A stretch of DNA of 64,000 nt from CAVUCH01 sp963697705 (GCA_963697705.1 CAVOPA010000003.1:434001-498000), one strand, 5' to 3'; counted from the stretch's first letter, positions 1 to 8,187 are shown. Numbers and translations: made by a program. The notes: a model not told the origin generated them from the letters alone.

Positions 1-1857
1 ATGTATCTCGGCGCCGTGATGGTGCTTGGCGGGCTCGTCTTGTGCGCGTCGCTGGCGGCGGTGATCGCGAGGCCGCCAGGAGAACTGTTCCTCGTTCTGG
101 CCGTCCTGACGGCGGTATGCAGCGCCGCCGCGTTCCGCATGCCCGGTTTTCCGGTGAGCTTCTCGCTCTCGGACATGTTCACCGTGCTCGGCGCACTCCT
201 GTTTGGTCCGGCGGCAGGGGCGCTGCTCGTGGCACTCGACGGCCTGGTGCTGTCGTTGCGCCTGAAAATCTCTGCGCCGTCGCTCGACCGCGTGGCCTTC
301 AATGCGACCTCGGTGGCGCTGGCGATGTGGCTGGCCGCGCACCTCTTTTTCGCCATGCTCGGTCGCCCCCCGCTCGCGCTCGCGTCGGCCCCACTTGGAC
401 GGACGCTCTTTCCGCTCACCGTATTTGCCACCGCGTATTTCTTCCTCAATACCGGCCTCGTGGCCGGAGCGGTTGCGATCGGACGCGACACATCGTTCCA
501 TCAGGTATGGCGCGAGCACTTCTTTCCGCTGTGGCTGACGCACTTCGGCGGAACCTCCATCGCGGCCCTGCTCCTCGCGTTGATGGCATCCGGCGTCGCG
601 GACGTGCGGACGCTGACGGCCGGATTGCCGCTGATCGTGGCGCTCGGCCTCTTGCTGACCGGGACCGACCGGCTGCGCCAGCGCAGTGCACGGTTCGCGG
701 AACTGCGATCCTACGCGGCGGCACTCCGCAGCACCGCAGATGGCGTGCTGCTCACGAACGTCGACGATCGCATCACGTTCCTCAATCCGAAAGCCGAGCG
801 GCTTACCGGTTGGACCGACGCCGCGGCGCGGGGACGGCACGCCGGCGACGTACTTCGGCTGGAGGCGATCGCCGCCGGTGATCCGCCGCACACGTCCGCG
901 GACGCGTTGCCGGAGAACAGCATGATCAGCGAACACGTGCTGGTCCGGCAGGATGGGAGCCGGTGTCCCATCGAGCAGAGCTTCGCGTATATCCGCGACG
1001 AAGATCAGGAAATCGAGGGTGTGATTCGGACGTTTCGAGACATCAGCCAGCGGAAGGCGGTAGAAGCGGAGCGCCAGACCCTGCTGCGTCGGCAGGAGGA
1101 GGCGCGTGCGGCGGCCGACGCGGCCAACCGCGCAAAAGACGAGTTCCTCGCGACGTTGTCGCACGAACTGCGGACGCCGATGGCCGCTGTCATGGGATGG
1201 GTTCAGCTCCTGAAAAGCGGGCGGATGGACACAGACCGCATCGGAAAGGCGCTCGACTCGCTCGAGCGCGGCGCGCGCGCACAGGCGGTAGTCGTCAACG
1301 ACCTCGTCGACATCTCGCGTATCGTGCGTGGCAATCTGCGCCTCGACGTCTGCCGCATGGATCTCAAGACGATCCTCAACGAAGCCGCTGAAACCGTGCA
1401 GTTGGCGGCGCAGGCCAAGAACGTCCGATTGCGCGTCGATGTGGCACCCGACGTGTCGACGATGTCCGGGGATCCAGACCGGCTGCGCCAGGTGTTCTGG
1501 AATCTGCTGTCGAACTCGGTCAAGTTCACACCGCCAGGGGGCTCGATCAGCGTCGTCGCGCGGTGCCAACGGGACGGCTTCCGTGTAGAGGTGAGCGACA
1601 CCGGCTGCGGGATCGAACCCGCCCTCCTGCCGTTCGTCTTCGAGCGTTTCAAGCAGGGCGACCAGTCCCCCGCCCGAACCCATGGCGGCCTCGGTCTCGG
1701 TCTCGCCATCGCCCGAGAGCTCGTCGAGCTGCATGGGGGGACGGTCGAGGCGACGAGTGCCGGCGCCGGATGCGGTGCGCAGTTCGCCGTGCAGTTGCCG
1801 GCGATTGCTGGCCCATTGGAGGAGGACGGACCCGCCGTCTCGGTCACCCCGGTCTGA
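1..1857 (+). CDS. membrane-anchored PAS sensor histidine kinase
   Basis: A 618-residue sensor kinase. Residues 1-222 hold about seven or eight hydrophobic segments (an integral membrane sensor module I do not assign to a named family). A PAS domain follows at about 235-352. The HisKA dimerisation segment has the phospho-acceptor H388 in the motif FLATLSHELRTP. The HATPase domain at about 485-600 has the N box (FWNLLSNSVKFTPPGG), the G1 box (VSDTGCGIE) and the G2 box (GGLGLGLAI). It should autophosphorylate at the inner membrane and pass phosphate to a response regulator. No receiver is fused to it, but a lone receiver is encoded convergently 350 bp away and is a plausible partner. The first base of the window is the A of an ATG, so a start further upstream cannot be excluded. 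Confidence 0.9.
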   Translation: MYLGAVMVLGGLVLCASLAAVIARPPGELFLVLAVLTAVCSAAAFRMPGFPVSFSLSDMFTVLGALLFGPAAGALLVALDGLVLSLRLKISAPSLDRVAFNATSVALAMWLAAHLFFAMLGRPPLALASAPLGRTLFPLTVFATAYFFLNTGLVAGAVAIGRDTSFHQVWREHFFPLWLTHFGGTSIAALLLALMASGVADVRTLTAGLPLIVALGLLLTGTDRLRQRSARFAELRSYAAALRSTADGVLLTNVDDRITFLNPKAERLTGWTDAAARGRHAGDVLRLEAIAAGDPPHTSADALPENSMISEHVLVRQDGSRCPIEQSFAYIRDEDQEIEGVIRTFRDISQRKAVEAERQTLLRRQEEARAAADAANRAKDEFLATLSHELRTPMAAVMGWVQLLKSGRMDTDRIGKALDSLERGARAQAVVVNDLVDISRIVRGNLRLDVCRMDLKTILNEAAETVQLAAQAKNVRLRVDVAPDVSTMSGDPDRLRQVFWNLLSNSVKFTPPGGSISVVARCQRDGFRVEVSDTGCGIEPALLPFVFERFKQGDQSPARTHGGLGLGLAIARELVELHGGTVEATSAGAGCGAQFAVQLPAIAGPLEEDGPAVSVTPV

Positions 1858-1928
1858 GAGGGTGCCGATATCGTGCTGGCCGCTATTAGGGCCGGCGACG
1901 CAGAGTGCTACTCAATTGTGTTGAGTAC

Positions 1929-2184
1929 GGTTCCGGGTTCCGGATTCTGGGTTCCAGGTTGGCTTCCTCGTTCCTCGTTCGTTCCAAGTTCCTTGTTCAC
2001 AGGTTCCGGGTTTCCGCGTTCCAAGTGGCGGGTTCCTAATATCGCGGTCGCGCCAATCGAGCCTGCGACGAACCTGGAACTCGGAACCAGGGAACCAGGA
2101 ACCATTGAACCCCGAGGGAACCTGGAACGAACGAGGAACGAGGAACCCAACCTTGGAACCCAGAACCCGGAACCCGGAACCGGA
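1929..2184. repeat. fold-back element with GGTTCC heptad arms
   Basis: The gap between the convergent kinase and receiver genes is filled by an inverted pair of degenerate 7-bp arrays. The left arm (about 1929-2035) reads GGTTCCG GGTTCCG GATTCTG GGTTCCA and so on. The right arm (about 2083-2184) is its reverse complement for roughly the outer 70 bases, including the distinctive block TTCCTCGTTCCTCGTTCG. As RNA or single-stranded DNA it would form a very long hairpin and may act as a bidirectional terminator. No credible protein is encoded in it. Confidence 0.85.
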
Positions 2185-2206
2185 GCCAATCAAATGAGTA
2201 CAGGAG

Positions 2207-2572
2207 TTAGTGGCGGGCGTGCCTGTTCACGAAGCTGGCGAATGCTCCGAAGTCGACCGGTTTTGGGAGAAAGGCGTCCACGTTCATGCGCGTGGCAATG
2301 GCCTCTCCATGCGGATGCGCTGACACCACGACGACGGGAATATTTTTCAACGTGCCGTTCGCCAGCTGCACCGCACGGAACTCCTCGCCCGTCATCTTCG
2401 GCAGCATGAGGTCGAGCACGATTACGTCGGGGTGATGCTGGCGAGCAAGATCCAGCGCCTCCTCGCCGTTCACGGCCGTGATCACCCGCTTGTTATCGAG
2501 TTCGAGAATCGTTGTAAACAACAGCCGCAGCTCCGGATCGTCTTCGACGACCAGCACGACATTGTTGGGCAT
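2207..2572 (-). CDS. single-domain response regulator (receiver only)
   Basis: A 121-residue CheY-like receiver with no output domain. The acidic pair D11/D12, the phospho-acceptor D54 (motif IVLDLMLP), S84 and the conserved K104 (FLPKP) are all present, so it should be phosphorylated. I chose the ATG that begins MPNNVVLVVEDD; the upstream in-frame extension does not look like receiver sequence. A perfect TATAAT lies six bases before this ATG, which fits a leaderless mRNA. It faces the histidine kinase across a hairpin repeat. Pairing with that kinase is inferred from proximity only. Confidence 0.88.
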   Translation of the reverse strand: MPNNVVLVVEDDPELRLLFTTILELDNKRVITAVNGEEALDLARQHHPDVIVLDLMLPKMTGEEFRAVQLANGTLKNIPVVVVSAHPHGEAIATRMNVDAFLPKPVDFGAFASFVNRHARH

Positions 2573-2578
2573 CGGCGG

Positions 2579-2584
2579 ATTATA
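2579..2584 (-). promoter_or_regulatory. -10 box TATAAT of a leaderless promoter
   Basis: On the minus strand TATAAT is followed by exactly six bases and then the ATG of the receiver gene, so transcription would begin at or next to the A of the start codon. No purine-rich ribosome binding site is visible before the ATG. Confidence 0.55.
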
Positions 2585-2753
2585 TCGAACGCCACCAGAT
2601 ACGACGTTGAACATTCGACGCATCCGTGCCGCCGCCACGCGGGTGGATGTGGGTTGATCGCGGCGCGGCGCGCAATGCGGCGGACATGCGCGCGGACGGT
2701 ACGATCGTGATCGTCAGCGCGCAGTGGTAGCGCGCGCGCTCCGTTGGGGAATC

Positions 2754-4229
2754 ATGTCGATATCATCCGAGCAGGCGGGAGTTGCCACGACAGTGCTAGA
2801 CATCGGGGCCGCTCCCGCGCGTCCGGTCGGGCCTCTGAGTCTGCGACGCTACGCTGTACTGGTGGGCACCGGAGCGCTCGTGACGACGTTCGCGCAGAGC
2901 CGTGTGCTCGCGCAACTGCCGACCACCTTCCTGCTCAAAGACGTCTTCCATCTCGAGCAGCAGGACGTCGCGATCTTCTTCTTCTGGGTGACGTTTCCGT
3001 GGAACGTGAAGCCGCTTGCGGGAATTCTCACCGATGGGTTTCCTCTGTTCGGTTCGCGCCGGCGCCATTATCTGCTGCTCGGGACGCTTGCGGCGTGCGC
3101 GTCGTGGGCGGCGATGGGTCTGTTCTCCGCATCGTACTATCCGCTGCTGTATGCGACGCTCGCGATGAACGCGGCAACGGTTGTGGCGAGCACGGTCGTG
3201 GGCGGACTGATGGTCGAAGCGAGCCACCGGTTCGGCGCGTCCGGCCGCATGACGTCACTCCGGCTGCTCGTGCAGTACGGCTCGTTCATCCTTGCGCCGG
3301 GGCTCGGCGGCTATCTGGCGGCGAGGGCGTATGGCTGGACGGCAGGCATCGGCGCGGCCGCGATGCTGAGTCTCGCAGTGTGCGCATTCCTGTTGCTGCG
3401 CGAGGAACGGTTTACCGGTACTGCGCAGACCGCCGTGGCCGTCGTGGGCGAGCGTCTGCGCGTGCCGACAGGGCTTGCCGTTGCTCTCGTGGCCATGACC
3501 GTGGTCGCGACCGCGCTCGTGGTGCTGGGCCTGCGCAATGTGGCGTACTCGCTCTACGCGCTCCTCGCCGTGCTCCTCGTCGTGTTGGTTCTGACGATCA
3601 CGCGCACTGCGAACGCCGTCGTCGCGGCCGGCCAGGTGCAACTCGGCCAGATCCTCAACTCGCGGACGCTCTGGCTTGCGCTCGCGATGCTGTTCCTGTT
3701 CTACACGGTGCCCGGTTTCAATACCGCGCTCGTCTATCGGCAGTCCGATCACTTCAAATTCGGCACGTCGCTGATCGGCCTGCTCGGCTCGCTCGAGGCG
3801 GCGTTCGGTGTCGCGGCGGCTGCGCTCTACGTGTTGTTCTGCCGTAAGCTGAGCCTCCGGGGGCTTCTGGCTACGGCGATCGGTCTGTCTGCGGGGGCAA
3901 GCTCCTGCTATCTGTTCTACTCTGCGGCAACGGCACCATTCATCCACCCGTTCGCGGGTTTCGCGGCGGTTCTCGTCGAGTGCACCATGATGGATCTCGC
4001 GATCCGCTCGACGCCGCGCGGCTGCGAAGCGCTCGGATTCGCGCTGCTGATGGGCGTCGTCAACTTCAGCCTGGCGACGAGTGACGTGATCGGTACCCAG
4101 CTGATGGATCAGTACCATCTCACCTTCAATACGTTGATCGGGATCAACGTCATGACCACCATGGCGGCGCTTCTGTTCGTTCCGTTTCTGCCGGCTCCTG
4201 TCGTGACGCACCGTGAGGGTGAGACGTAG
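2754..4229 (+). CDS. MFS transporter of the BT1 (folate-biopterin) type
   Basis: A polytopic membrane protein of about 490 residues with around 12 hydrophobic segments. The N-terminal part, with LPTTFLLKDVF, then FPWNVKPLAGILTDGFPLFG and SRRRHYLLLG, matches the pattern of the BT1/folate-biopterin transporter branch of the major facilitator superfamily, where a PW.KPL.G..(S/T)D..P..G.RRR signature follows the second helix. The substrate cannot be read from the sequence; bacterial members are mostly uncharacterised. The ATG at MSISSEQAG is preferred (GGGGA four to eight bases upstream). An in-frame GTG ten codons earlier is the alternative. It has no obvious operon partner. Confidence 0.8.
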   Translation: MSISSEQAGVATTVLDIGAAPARPVGPLSLRRYAVLVGTGALVTTFAQSRVLAQLPTTFLLKDVFHLEQQDVAIFFFWVTFPWNVKPLAGILTDGFPLFGSRRRHYLLLGTLAACASWAAMGLFSASYYPLLYATLAMNAATVVASTVVGGLMVEASHRFGASGRMTSLRLLVQYGSFILAPGLGGYLAARAYGWTAGIGAAAMLSLAVCAFLLLREERFTGTAQTAVAVVGERLRVPTGLAVALVAMTVVATALVVLGLRNVAYSLYALLAVLLVVLVLTITRTANAVVAAGQVQLGQILNSRTLWLALAMLFLFYTVPGFNTALVYRQSDHFKFGTSLIGLLGSLEAAFGVAAAALYVLFCRKLSLRGLLATAIGLSAGASSCYLFYSAATAPFIHPFAGFAAVLVECTMMDLAIRSTPRGCEALGFALLMGVVNFSLATSDVIGTQLMDQYHLTFNTLIGINVMTTMAALLFVPFLPAPVVTHREGET

Positions 4230-4393
4230 TAGGGCGGACGGTTGCGTCTCGCAGCAATCGTGTTGTAAGCAGCAGATGCTGCAGCTCCCATCGGCAGACT
4301 GTCAACCTTCCGCACTTTCTCAGCCGGGCGTCTGTTGTGCGGCTTCACTCGCAGTTCGTCGTCTGACATCGCGGAGCCCTTGTGTCGCGGACG

Positions 4394-4567
4394 TCAGCTG
4401 GCGGTCAACTCGCCAATCAGCTCCACGACGCCGTCGCCGTGAGCCCCGACGGCTACCTTCGTAATGACCCTGACAGACGGCAACGCATTTGCCAGAGCCA
4501 CCGCGAGGCCGCACCGGGCAAGGAAGTCCTCGTCGTTTTCGGCATCGCCATAGTCGCGGGCTCGCTC
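4394..4567 (-). pseudogene. C-terminal remnant of a HAD-superfamily phosphatase
   Basis: In the roughly 400 bp between the transporter and recX, one minus-strand frame reads ERARDYGDAENDEDFLARCG followed by LAVALANALPSV and GAHGDGVVELIGEL before a stop. GDAENDxxFL...C.LAVA.ANA is the C-terminal motif IV region of Cof-type/trehalose-phosphatase-like HAD hydrolases, where the two acidic residues bind magnesium. Nothing upstream in frame provides the nucleophile motif DxDxT, and no start codon gives a full protein, so only about 58 codons of a formerly complete gene remain. The rest of the gap (4230-4393) shows no coding or regulatory structure that I can recognise. Confidence 0.6.
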
Positions 4568-4625
4568 GCACGAGTGACGGCGCTCCGCACGCCGAGACGA
4601 ACGCCCGGCGGGTGCGCCGCGGCGC

Positions 4626-4631
4626 TACAAT
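4626..4631 (+). promoter_or_regulatory. -10 box TACAAT, leaderless recX promoter
   Basis: TACAAT is followed by exactly six bases (CCGCGC) and then the ATG of recX. No Shine-Dalgarno sequence is present, so a leaderless transcript is likely. Confidence 0.5.
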
Positions 4632-4637
4632 CCGCGC

Positions 4638-5156
4638 ATGCAGCGACGAACGACGATCGATCCATCGGACAACACGCCTGAAGCGGCGTGGGCGGCGGCT
4701 GTGCGGATGCTGGGGCGGCGCGAGCTGTCTGTGGCCCAGGTGCGCGAGCGGCTGGCGCGGCGGGGCTGGACCGAGGCGGCGATCGAACCAGCGATCGCGC
4801 GGCTCGCCCGGTCGGGCACGCTCGACGACGCGCGCGTGGCGCTGGCGTGCGCGCGCACACGTGCGGGCGTGAAACGACAGGGGCGGGACCGTGTGCTGCG
4901 TGAGATCCAGGCGCTGGGCGTGGCGCGCGAAGTGGCCCGGGCCGCGGTCGACGAGGTGTTCGGCGCGCTCGACGAAGGCGACCTGCTGCAGGCGGCGCTC
5001 GACAAACGGCTGCGGGCCCGCATGGCGCTGAGCGATCCGGCGGTGCAGCGGCGGCTATACGCCGCGCTGGTGCGCCAGGGGTTCGACGCGCACTCGGTGG
5101 GACGGGCGATTCGCCAGCGTGTGCAGAGAGCGAAGGACGGGGGGGAGGAGACGTAA
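4638..5156 (+). CDS. recX: regulatory protein RecX
   Basis: A 172-residue protein, the usual size for RecX, made of repeated three-helix units. Diagnostic sequence includes AAVRMLGRRELSVAQVRERL (first unit), AIARLARSGTLDDARVAL, then RDRVLREIQALGV and a C-terminal unit ending near SVGRAIRQRVQ. RecX binds RecA filaments and usually inhibits recombinase activity in the cytoplasm. recA itself is not in the window; the next DNA-damage genes are the imuA/imuB-like pair on the opposite strand just downstream, with which it converges. The ATG is fixed by the six-base spacing from TACAAT. Confidence 0.9.
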   Translation: MQRRTTIDPSDNTPEAAWAAAVRMLGRRELSVAQVRERLARRGWTEAAIEPAIARLARSGTLDDARVALACARTRAGVKRQGRDRVLREIQALGVAREVARAAVDEVFGALDEGDLLQAALDKRLRARMALSDPAVQRRLYAALVRQGFDAHSVGRAIRQRVQRAKDGGEET

Positions 5157-5180
5157 TGCACAATGCACAATGCAATTCAC
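5154..5180. repeat. TGCACAA heptad array
   Basis: The recX stop codon TAA runs directly into TAATGCACAATGCACAATGC, a 7-bp tandem array. The same heptad follows the stop codons of two other genes in this window (near 16804 and 48588). Confidence 0.8.
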
Positions 5181-5240
5181 GGCACACGAATTACGGAACA
5201 CATTCTCGCCGAGTCGAAGTGCATCTCGAGGTCGGAAGCC

Positions 5241-6866
5241 TCAATCCCAACATCCTTCCATGAACCAGCCGCGTCCGTCGCGATCCCGGTAGATCCGGCA
5301 GAGCGTTCCGTCATCGAGCGCGACGTCCCATTCATCGCGATTCCATGCCTGCTGACGCGCGGCGCTATCGCCCGGCGGCGCAGCGGCCTGGCGTACATCG
5401 AGGGCGGCACCGGCCCGTTCGAGTGGCGACGCATGGTGTCTACCGGCGACCGACGCGTCGGTTGTCACTGCCCACCAGTCACCTGACGAGCGCCAGGGGC
5501 CGGCAGCCATGTCGACGCGTCCGGCCGGAATACCCGTGCGATCAGCCGTGACGCGCACGGGCCGGGATTCGCGCAGCTGCACGCGAATCGGCAGCGGGTG
5601 CCGAAAGCGGCGCAGCGCCGGCGCAGCGGTCCCGCTGCCCGCCTCACCGTCGCGGGATGCGGCCGTGTGTGGCGCGCGTCCAGGTGCGTCGACGACGGGC
5701 GCGGCGTGCTCCACCGCGAAGGGCGCCATCGCGAACGCACCCGGGCGGTACGTGTCGAGGATGCGGGCGGAGCCGCAGCGGTCCTGTCCCATGAGCGCGG
5801 ACAACCGTGCGAGGAGCGTGGACAGCTGCTCGGGCGCGGGCAGCGCGCGCTCGAGCAGCGAGAACTGCAGCACGCGCCCGGGCGTCGGCTCGACACGCAC
5901 GATAACCCCGTCGATGCCCGCACCCGGCGGATGCGATTCCAGGTCGAGCAGCGCCAGCGTTCGCAGCACGCGCGGATCGCGGATCGCGGCCGGCAGCTGC
6001 AGGCTGCGCACGTGCGTCTCGCGCGAGACCAGCCGCAGGCGCGTGGTGAGGACGGCTGCCGCCCGGCCGCGCCGCTCGAGGTGCGCGCACACCGGCTCGA
6101 GCAGGCGCCCGAGCACGAACGACAACGGCTCGAGTCCTTCGATGGGCCACTCGAGATCGAGGTGCGCCTCGAAGGTTTCCTCCGGCACGAGCGGCACGAG
6201 CGGCCCGGTATCTTCGCCGCGGGCCAGCCGCTGCACGCCGACGCCGGACTGGCCGAGGCGCTCGGAGAGCTGCGCCGGTGGCAGCGCCGCCAGGTCGCCG
6301 AGGGTCTGGACGCCCCACCGCCTGAACGTCTCCATCATCGACTCGTACCGGGCCCGCGCCTCTACGGCGCCTGCCTGGCCGGGCGCGCGCCGCCGCCCCT
6401 CTGCGCGCGCGATCTCCTGCATCGGCGACGTGCGATAGAACCGCGCGGCCGGTGCAGGCGGTGACCCACCGGCACCTGGAGGCACGCCGCACCCGCTCAC
6501 CGCATCGAGGGCGCGGATCGGGAGCGGCGCCAGCGTGGCGGCTTCGGCACCCGGCTCGACAATCGTCAGCCCGGGCCGCGCATGCGCCAGCACCAGGGCC
6601 GCGCCGCGCGTCGCCGCCACCGCCACACGGGCGATGACGCCGCGATCCGCCGCCTCACGCCGCAGTTCCGACGCGATCGCCCGCGCATCTCCGAACAGGC
6701 GCTCGAGGCCATCGACGTCACAGACGACCGCATGCGCGCTGACACGCTCGACGCGCGGGGAGAATTCCCGCGCCGTCGAGACCAGCGCTTCGCACGGATC
6801 GTCTGCCGCCACCGCCCCTGCGGGGCCGGCGACAGGTGATTCGCCTATAACAAGAGCGGCGTACAT
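5241..6866 (-). CDS. imuB: ImuB-like Y-family polymerase relative, shortened N-terminus
   Basis: A 541-residue protein that matches the ImuB branch of the Y family from residue 37 on (FSPRVERVSAHAVVCDVDGL, LERLFGD). It also has a helix-hairpin-helix region (GVQTLGDLAALPPAQLSERLG), a little-finger-like domain (RLRLVSRETHVRSLQLP) and a C-terminal tail. ImuB proteins lack polymerase activity and link ImuA, the clamp and DnaE2 during SOS mutagenesis. The usual 80-90 residues before the PRVE motif are reduced to about 36 here. Five codons upstream of the ATG an in-frame stop lies in a heptad repeat, so the N-terminal palm segment seems lost or replaced. The imuA-like gene lies upstream on the same strand, 262 bp away. 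No dnaE2 follows in the window. Confidence 0.8.
   Translation of the reverse strand: MYAALVIGESPVAGPAGAVAADDPCEALVSTAREFSPRVERVSAHAVVCDVDGLERLFGDARAIASELRREAADRGVIARVAVAATRGAALVLAHARPGLTIVEPGAEAATLAPLPIRALDAVSGCGVPPGAGGSPPAPAARFYRTSPMQEIARAEGRRRAPGQAGAVEARARYESMMETFRRWGVQTLGDLAALPPAQLSERLGQSGVGVQRLARGEDTGPLVPLVPEETFEAHLDLEWPIEGLEPLSFVLGRLLEPVCAHLERRGRAAAVLTTRLRLVSRETHVRSLQLPAAIRDPRVLRTLALLDLESHPPGAGIDGVIVRVEPTPGRVLQFSLLERALPAPEQLSTLLARLSALMGQDRCGSARILDTYRPGAFAMAPFAVEHAAPVVDAPGRAPHTAASRDGEAGSGTAAPALRRFRHPLPIRVQLRESRPVRVTADRTGIPAGRVDMAAGPWRSSGDWWAVTTDASVAGRHHASPLERAGAALDVRQAAAPPGDSAARQQAWNRDEWDVALDDGTLCRIYRDRDGRGWFMEGCWD
6837..6848. promoter_or_regulatory. 12-mer TGATTCGCCTAT shared with the imuA upstream region
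   Basis: TGATTCGCCTAT occurs here, over the first codons of the imuB-like gene as annotated, and again (as its reverse complement) 40-51 bp before the imuA-like start. A shared 12-mer at the two mutasome genes may be a regulator site, possibly for SOS control. The LexA motif of this lineage is not known to me, so this is inference. Confidence 0.3.
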
Positions 6867-6867
6867 T

Positions 6868-6900
6868 CCGTTAACCGTTCACCGAGGACCGTTCACCGAC
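6868..6900. repeat. CCGTTAA/CCGTTCA heptad array, left arm
   Basis: CCGTTAA CCGTTCA CCGAGGA CCGTTCA CCGACCG: five 7-bp units immediately upstream of the imuB-like start. They are inverted relative to the GGTCAAC array 190 bp away, so the two could pair as the arms of a fold-back element enclosing the REP-like units. Confidence 0.75.
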
Positions 6901-6919
6901 CGGGTGCGCGCCAGGAGTT

Positions 6920-7083
6920 GGCCCGCCTGAAGGCGGGCACTACCGAGATCGCGGGCACTACGACGGCCCGCCTGAAGGCGGGCACTACCGAGATCGCGGC
7001 GCACTACGACGGCCCGCTTGATAAGGCGGGCACTATCGAGATCGCGGGCATTACGACGGCCCGCCTGAAGGCGGGCACTACAC
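6920..7083. repeat. four REP-like hairpin units (GCCCGCC-TGAA-GGCGGGC)
   Basis: Four tandem copies of a unit of about 48 bp, each starting with the hairpin GGCCCGCCTGAAGGCGGGC followed by ACTAC and a spacer CGAGATCGCGG. One copy is altered to GCCCGCTTGATAAGGCGGGC. The same hairpin family occurs near 24390, 28967, 40409 and 43331. The array sits inside the imuA-imuB gap. Confidence 0.85.
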
Positions 7084-7087
7084 ACAC

Positions 7088-7140
7088 GGTCACTCGACGG
7101 TCAACGGTCAACGGTCAACGGTCAACGGTCAACGGTCGAC
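7088..7140. repeat. GGTCAAC heptad array, right arm
   Basis: At least four consecutive GGTCAAC units, flanked by degenerate ones. The stop codon of the imuA-like gene lies within the array, so the repeat has grown into, or formed, the gene's 3' end. Confidence 0.85.
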
Positions 7141-8148
7141 GAATTGAAGCGCGACTGACGCCGTGGCGTGTGCGTGGTGCTGCGCGCGGATGACCGACGC
7201 GTCGGCCGCGAGGCCACGCAGCCGCGGCAACGGCGACGCGGTGCCCGCCCAGCACCCCGTCACACCGCGGCTGGCCGTGCGCGGCACGAACGGGCGTCGG
7301 CTGGCGAGCACCGCCGCGTGAAACACCTCGGGCGCGAGCCCTTCTCGTGACGGCATGGGCCGTGGCGCCTGGATGCCAGCACCCGGCCCGGATACCGGAC
7401 CGGACGTGTCACGCGCCGTGCGGCCTTCACGTGCCGCAGGCGTGGCGTCACCACCCGGCCACACGGCGCGATGACGTTGCGGTTGCAGCCGAATGCTCAC
7501 ACCCCTGGTGCTGCGGGCCTGTGGCACTTCGGCCACGAGCACGCACGCCGTGTCGCTCGCGTCGACGACCCGGTGCAGGCGCATCCAGGTGTTGAACGGC
7601 AGCTCGCGCAACGCGTCGAGCGGCACATCGGCGATGTCGAGCGCCACGAGGCCGAACCCGCCCGATTGGAGCACGAGGTTGAGGGCCTTGACGGCACGAT
7701 CGAGCGCCCGCGCAAGGACGCTGTCGCGCGTGCGGCCGGGCCGCGGCCTGGAGGGCTCCCAGCCGGGTGCAAGCGCCATCGGCGTCAGCGGCACATCCTG
7801 CCCGCGCACCCACAGCAGCCGCGCGAGATCGACACCCGCCGCCGCCGCCGACGCTGGATCAAAGCGATCGAGCGTGTCGATGAGCGCCACGAGCTCACCG
7901 CGCGCGGTGGCCTCGGCCATGAGCGCACGCAGTACGCTGGTGCGGCCCGACGACCGCGGACCGACAATCTCGGAAACCTGGCCGCGGGGCACGCCGCCTC
8001 TGAGCTCGGCATCGAGCGGCGGCAGACCCGTCGGCGCACACTCATCGTCGCGCGCCCACTCGAGCGGCAACGCGGCCGTGAGCGTGGTGTCGAGCTTACG
8101 ATCCCGGAGCAGCGATTCGAGCGCAACGCGAGCGGCAGCAGGGGCCAT
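7129..8148 (-). CDS. imuA: ImuA-like RecA-fold protein
   Basis: A 339-residue RecA-like protein. After an N-terminal helix, GLPPLDAELRGGVPRGQVSEI leads into a degenerate Walker A motif GPRSSGRTS in which the usual lysine is arginine. A Walker-B-like hydrophobic strand (GGFGLVALDIAD) and a RecA-core segment (HRVVDASDTACVLVAEV) follow. This is the pattern of ImuA/SulA-like proteins encoded beside imuB, which take part in mutagenic translesion synthesis; loss of the lysine suggests weak or no ATPase activity. The start ATG is supported by MAPAAARVALESLL. The intergenic DNA before it (8149-8254) is unusually AT-rich and holds a candidate operator. Confidence 0.8.
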   Translation of the reverse strand: MAPAAARVALESLLRDRKLDTTLTAALPLEWARDDECAPTGLPPLDAELRGGVPRGQVSEIVGPRSSGRTSVLRALMAEATARGELVALIDTLDRFDPASAAAAGVDLARLLWVRGQDVPLTPMALAPGWEPSRPRPGRTRDSVLARALDRAVKALNLVLQSGGFGLVALDIADVPLDALRELPFNTWMRLHRVVDASDTACVLVAEVPQARSTRGVSIRLQPQRHRAVWPGGDATPAAREGRTARDTSGPVSGPGAGIQAPRPMPSREGLAPEVFHAAVLASRRPFVPRTASRGVTGCWAGTASPLPRLRGLAADASVIRAQHHAHATASVALQFVDR

Positions 8149-8187
8149 GTCTTCGCCTTTCGTTCGCTATAGCCTAGCGTACGATAC

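Noticed and set aside
1929..2184. Short overlapping open frames in both strands of the GGTTCC repeat
   Set aside because: Their translations are simple repeats (VPGSGF-like) dictated by the heptads and have no start signals.
6920..7083. Regularly spaced repeats considered as a CRISPR array
   Set aside because: The repeated part is a short palindrome, the spacers are nearly identical, and no cas gene is present.
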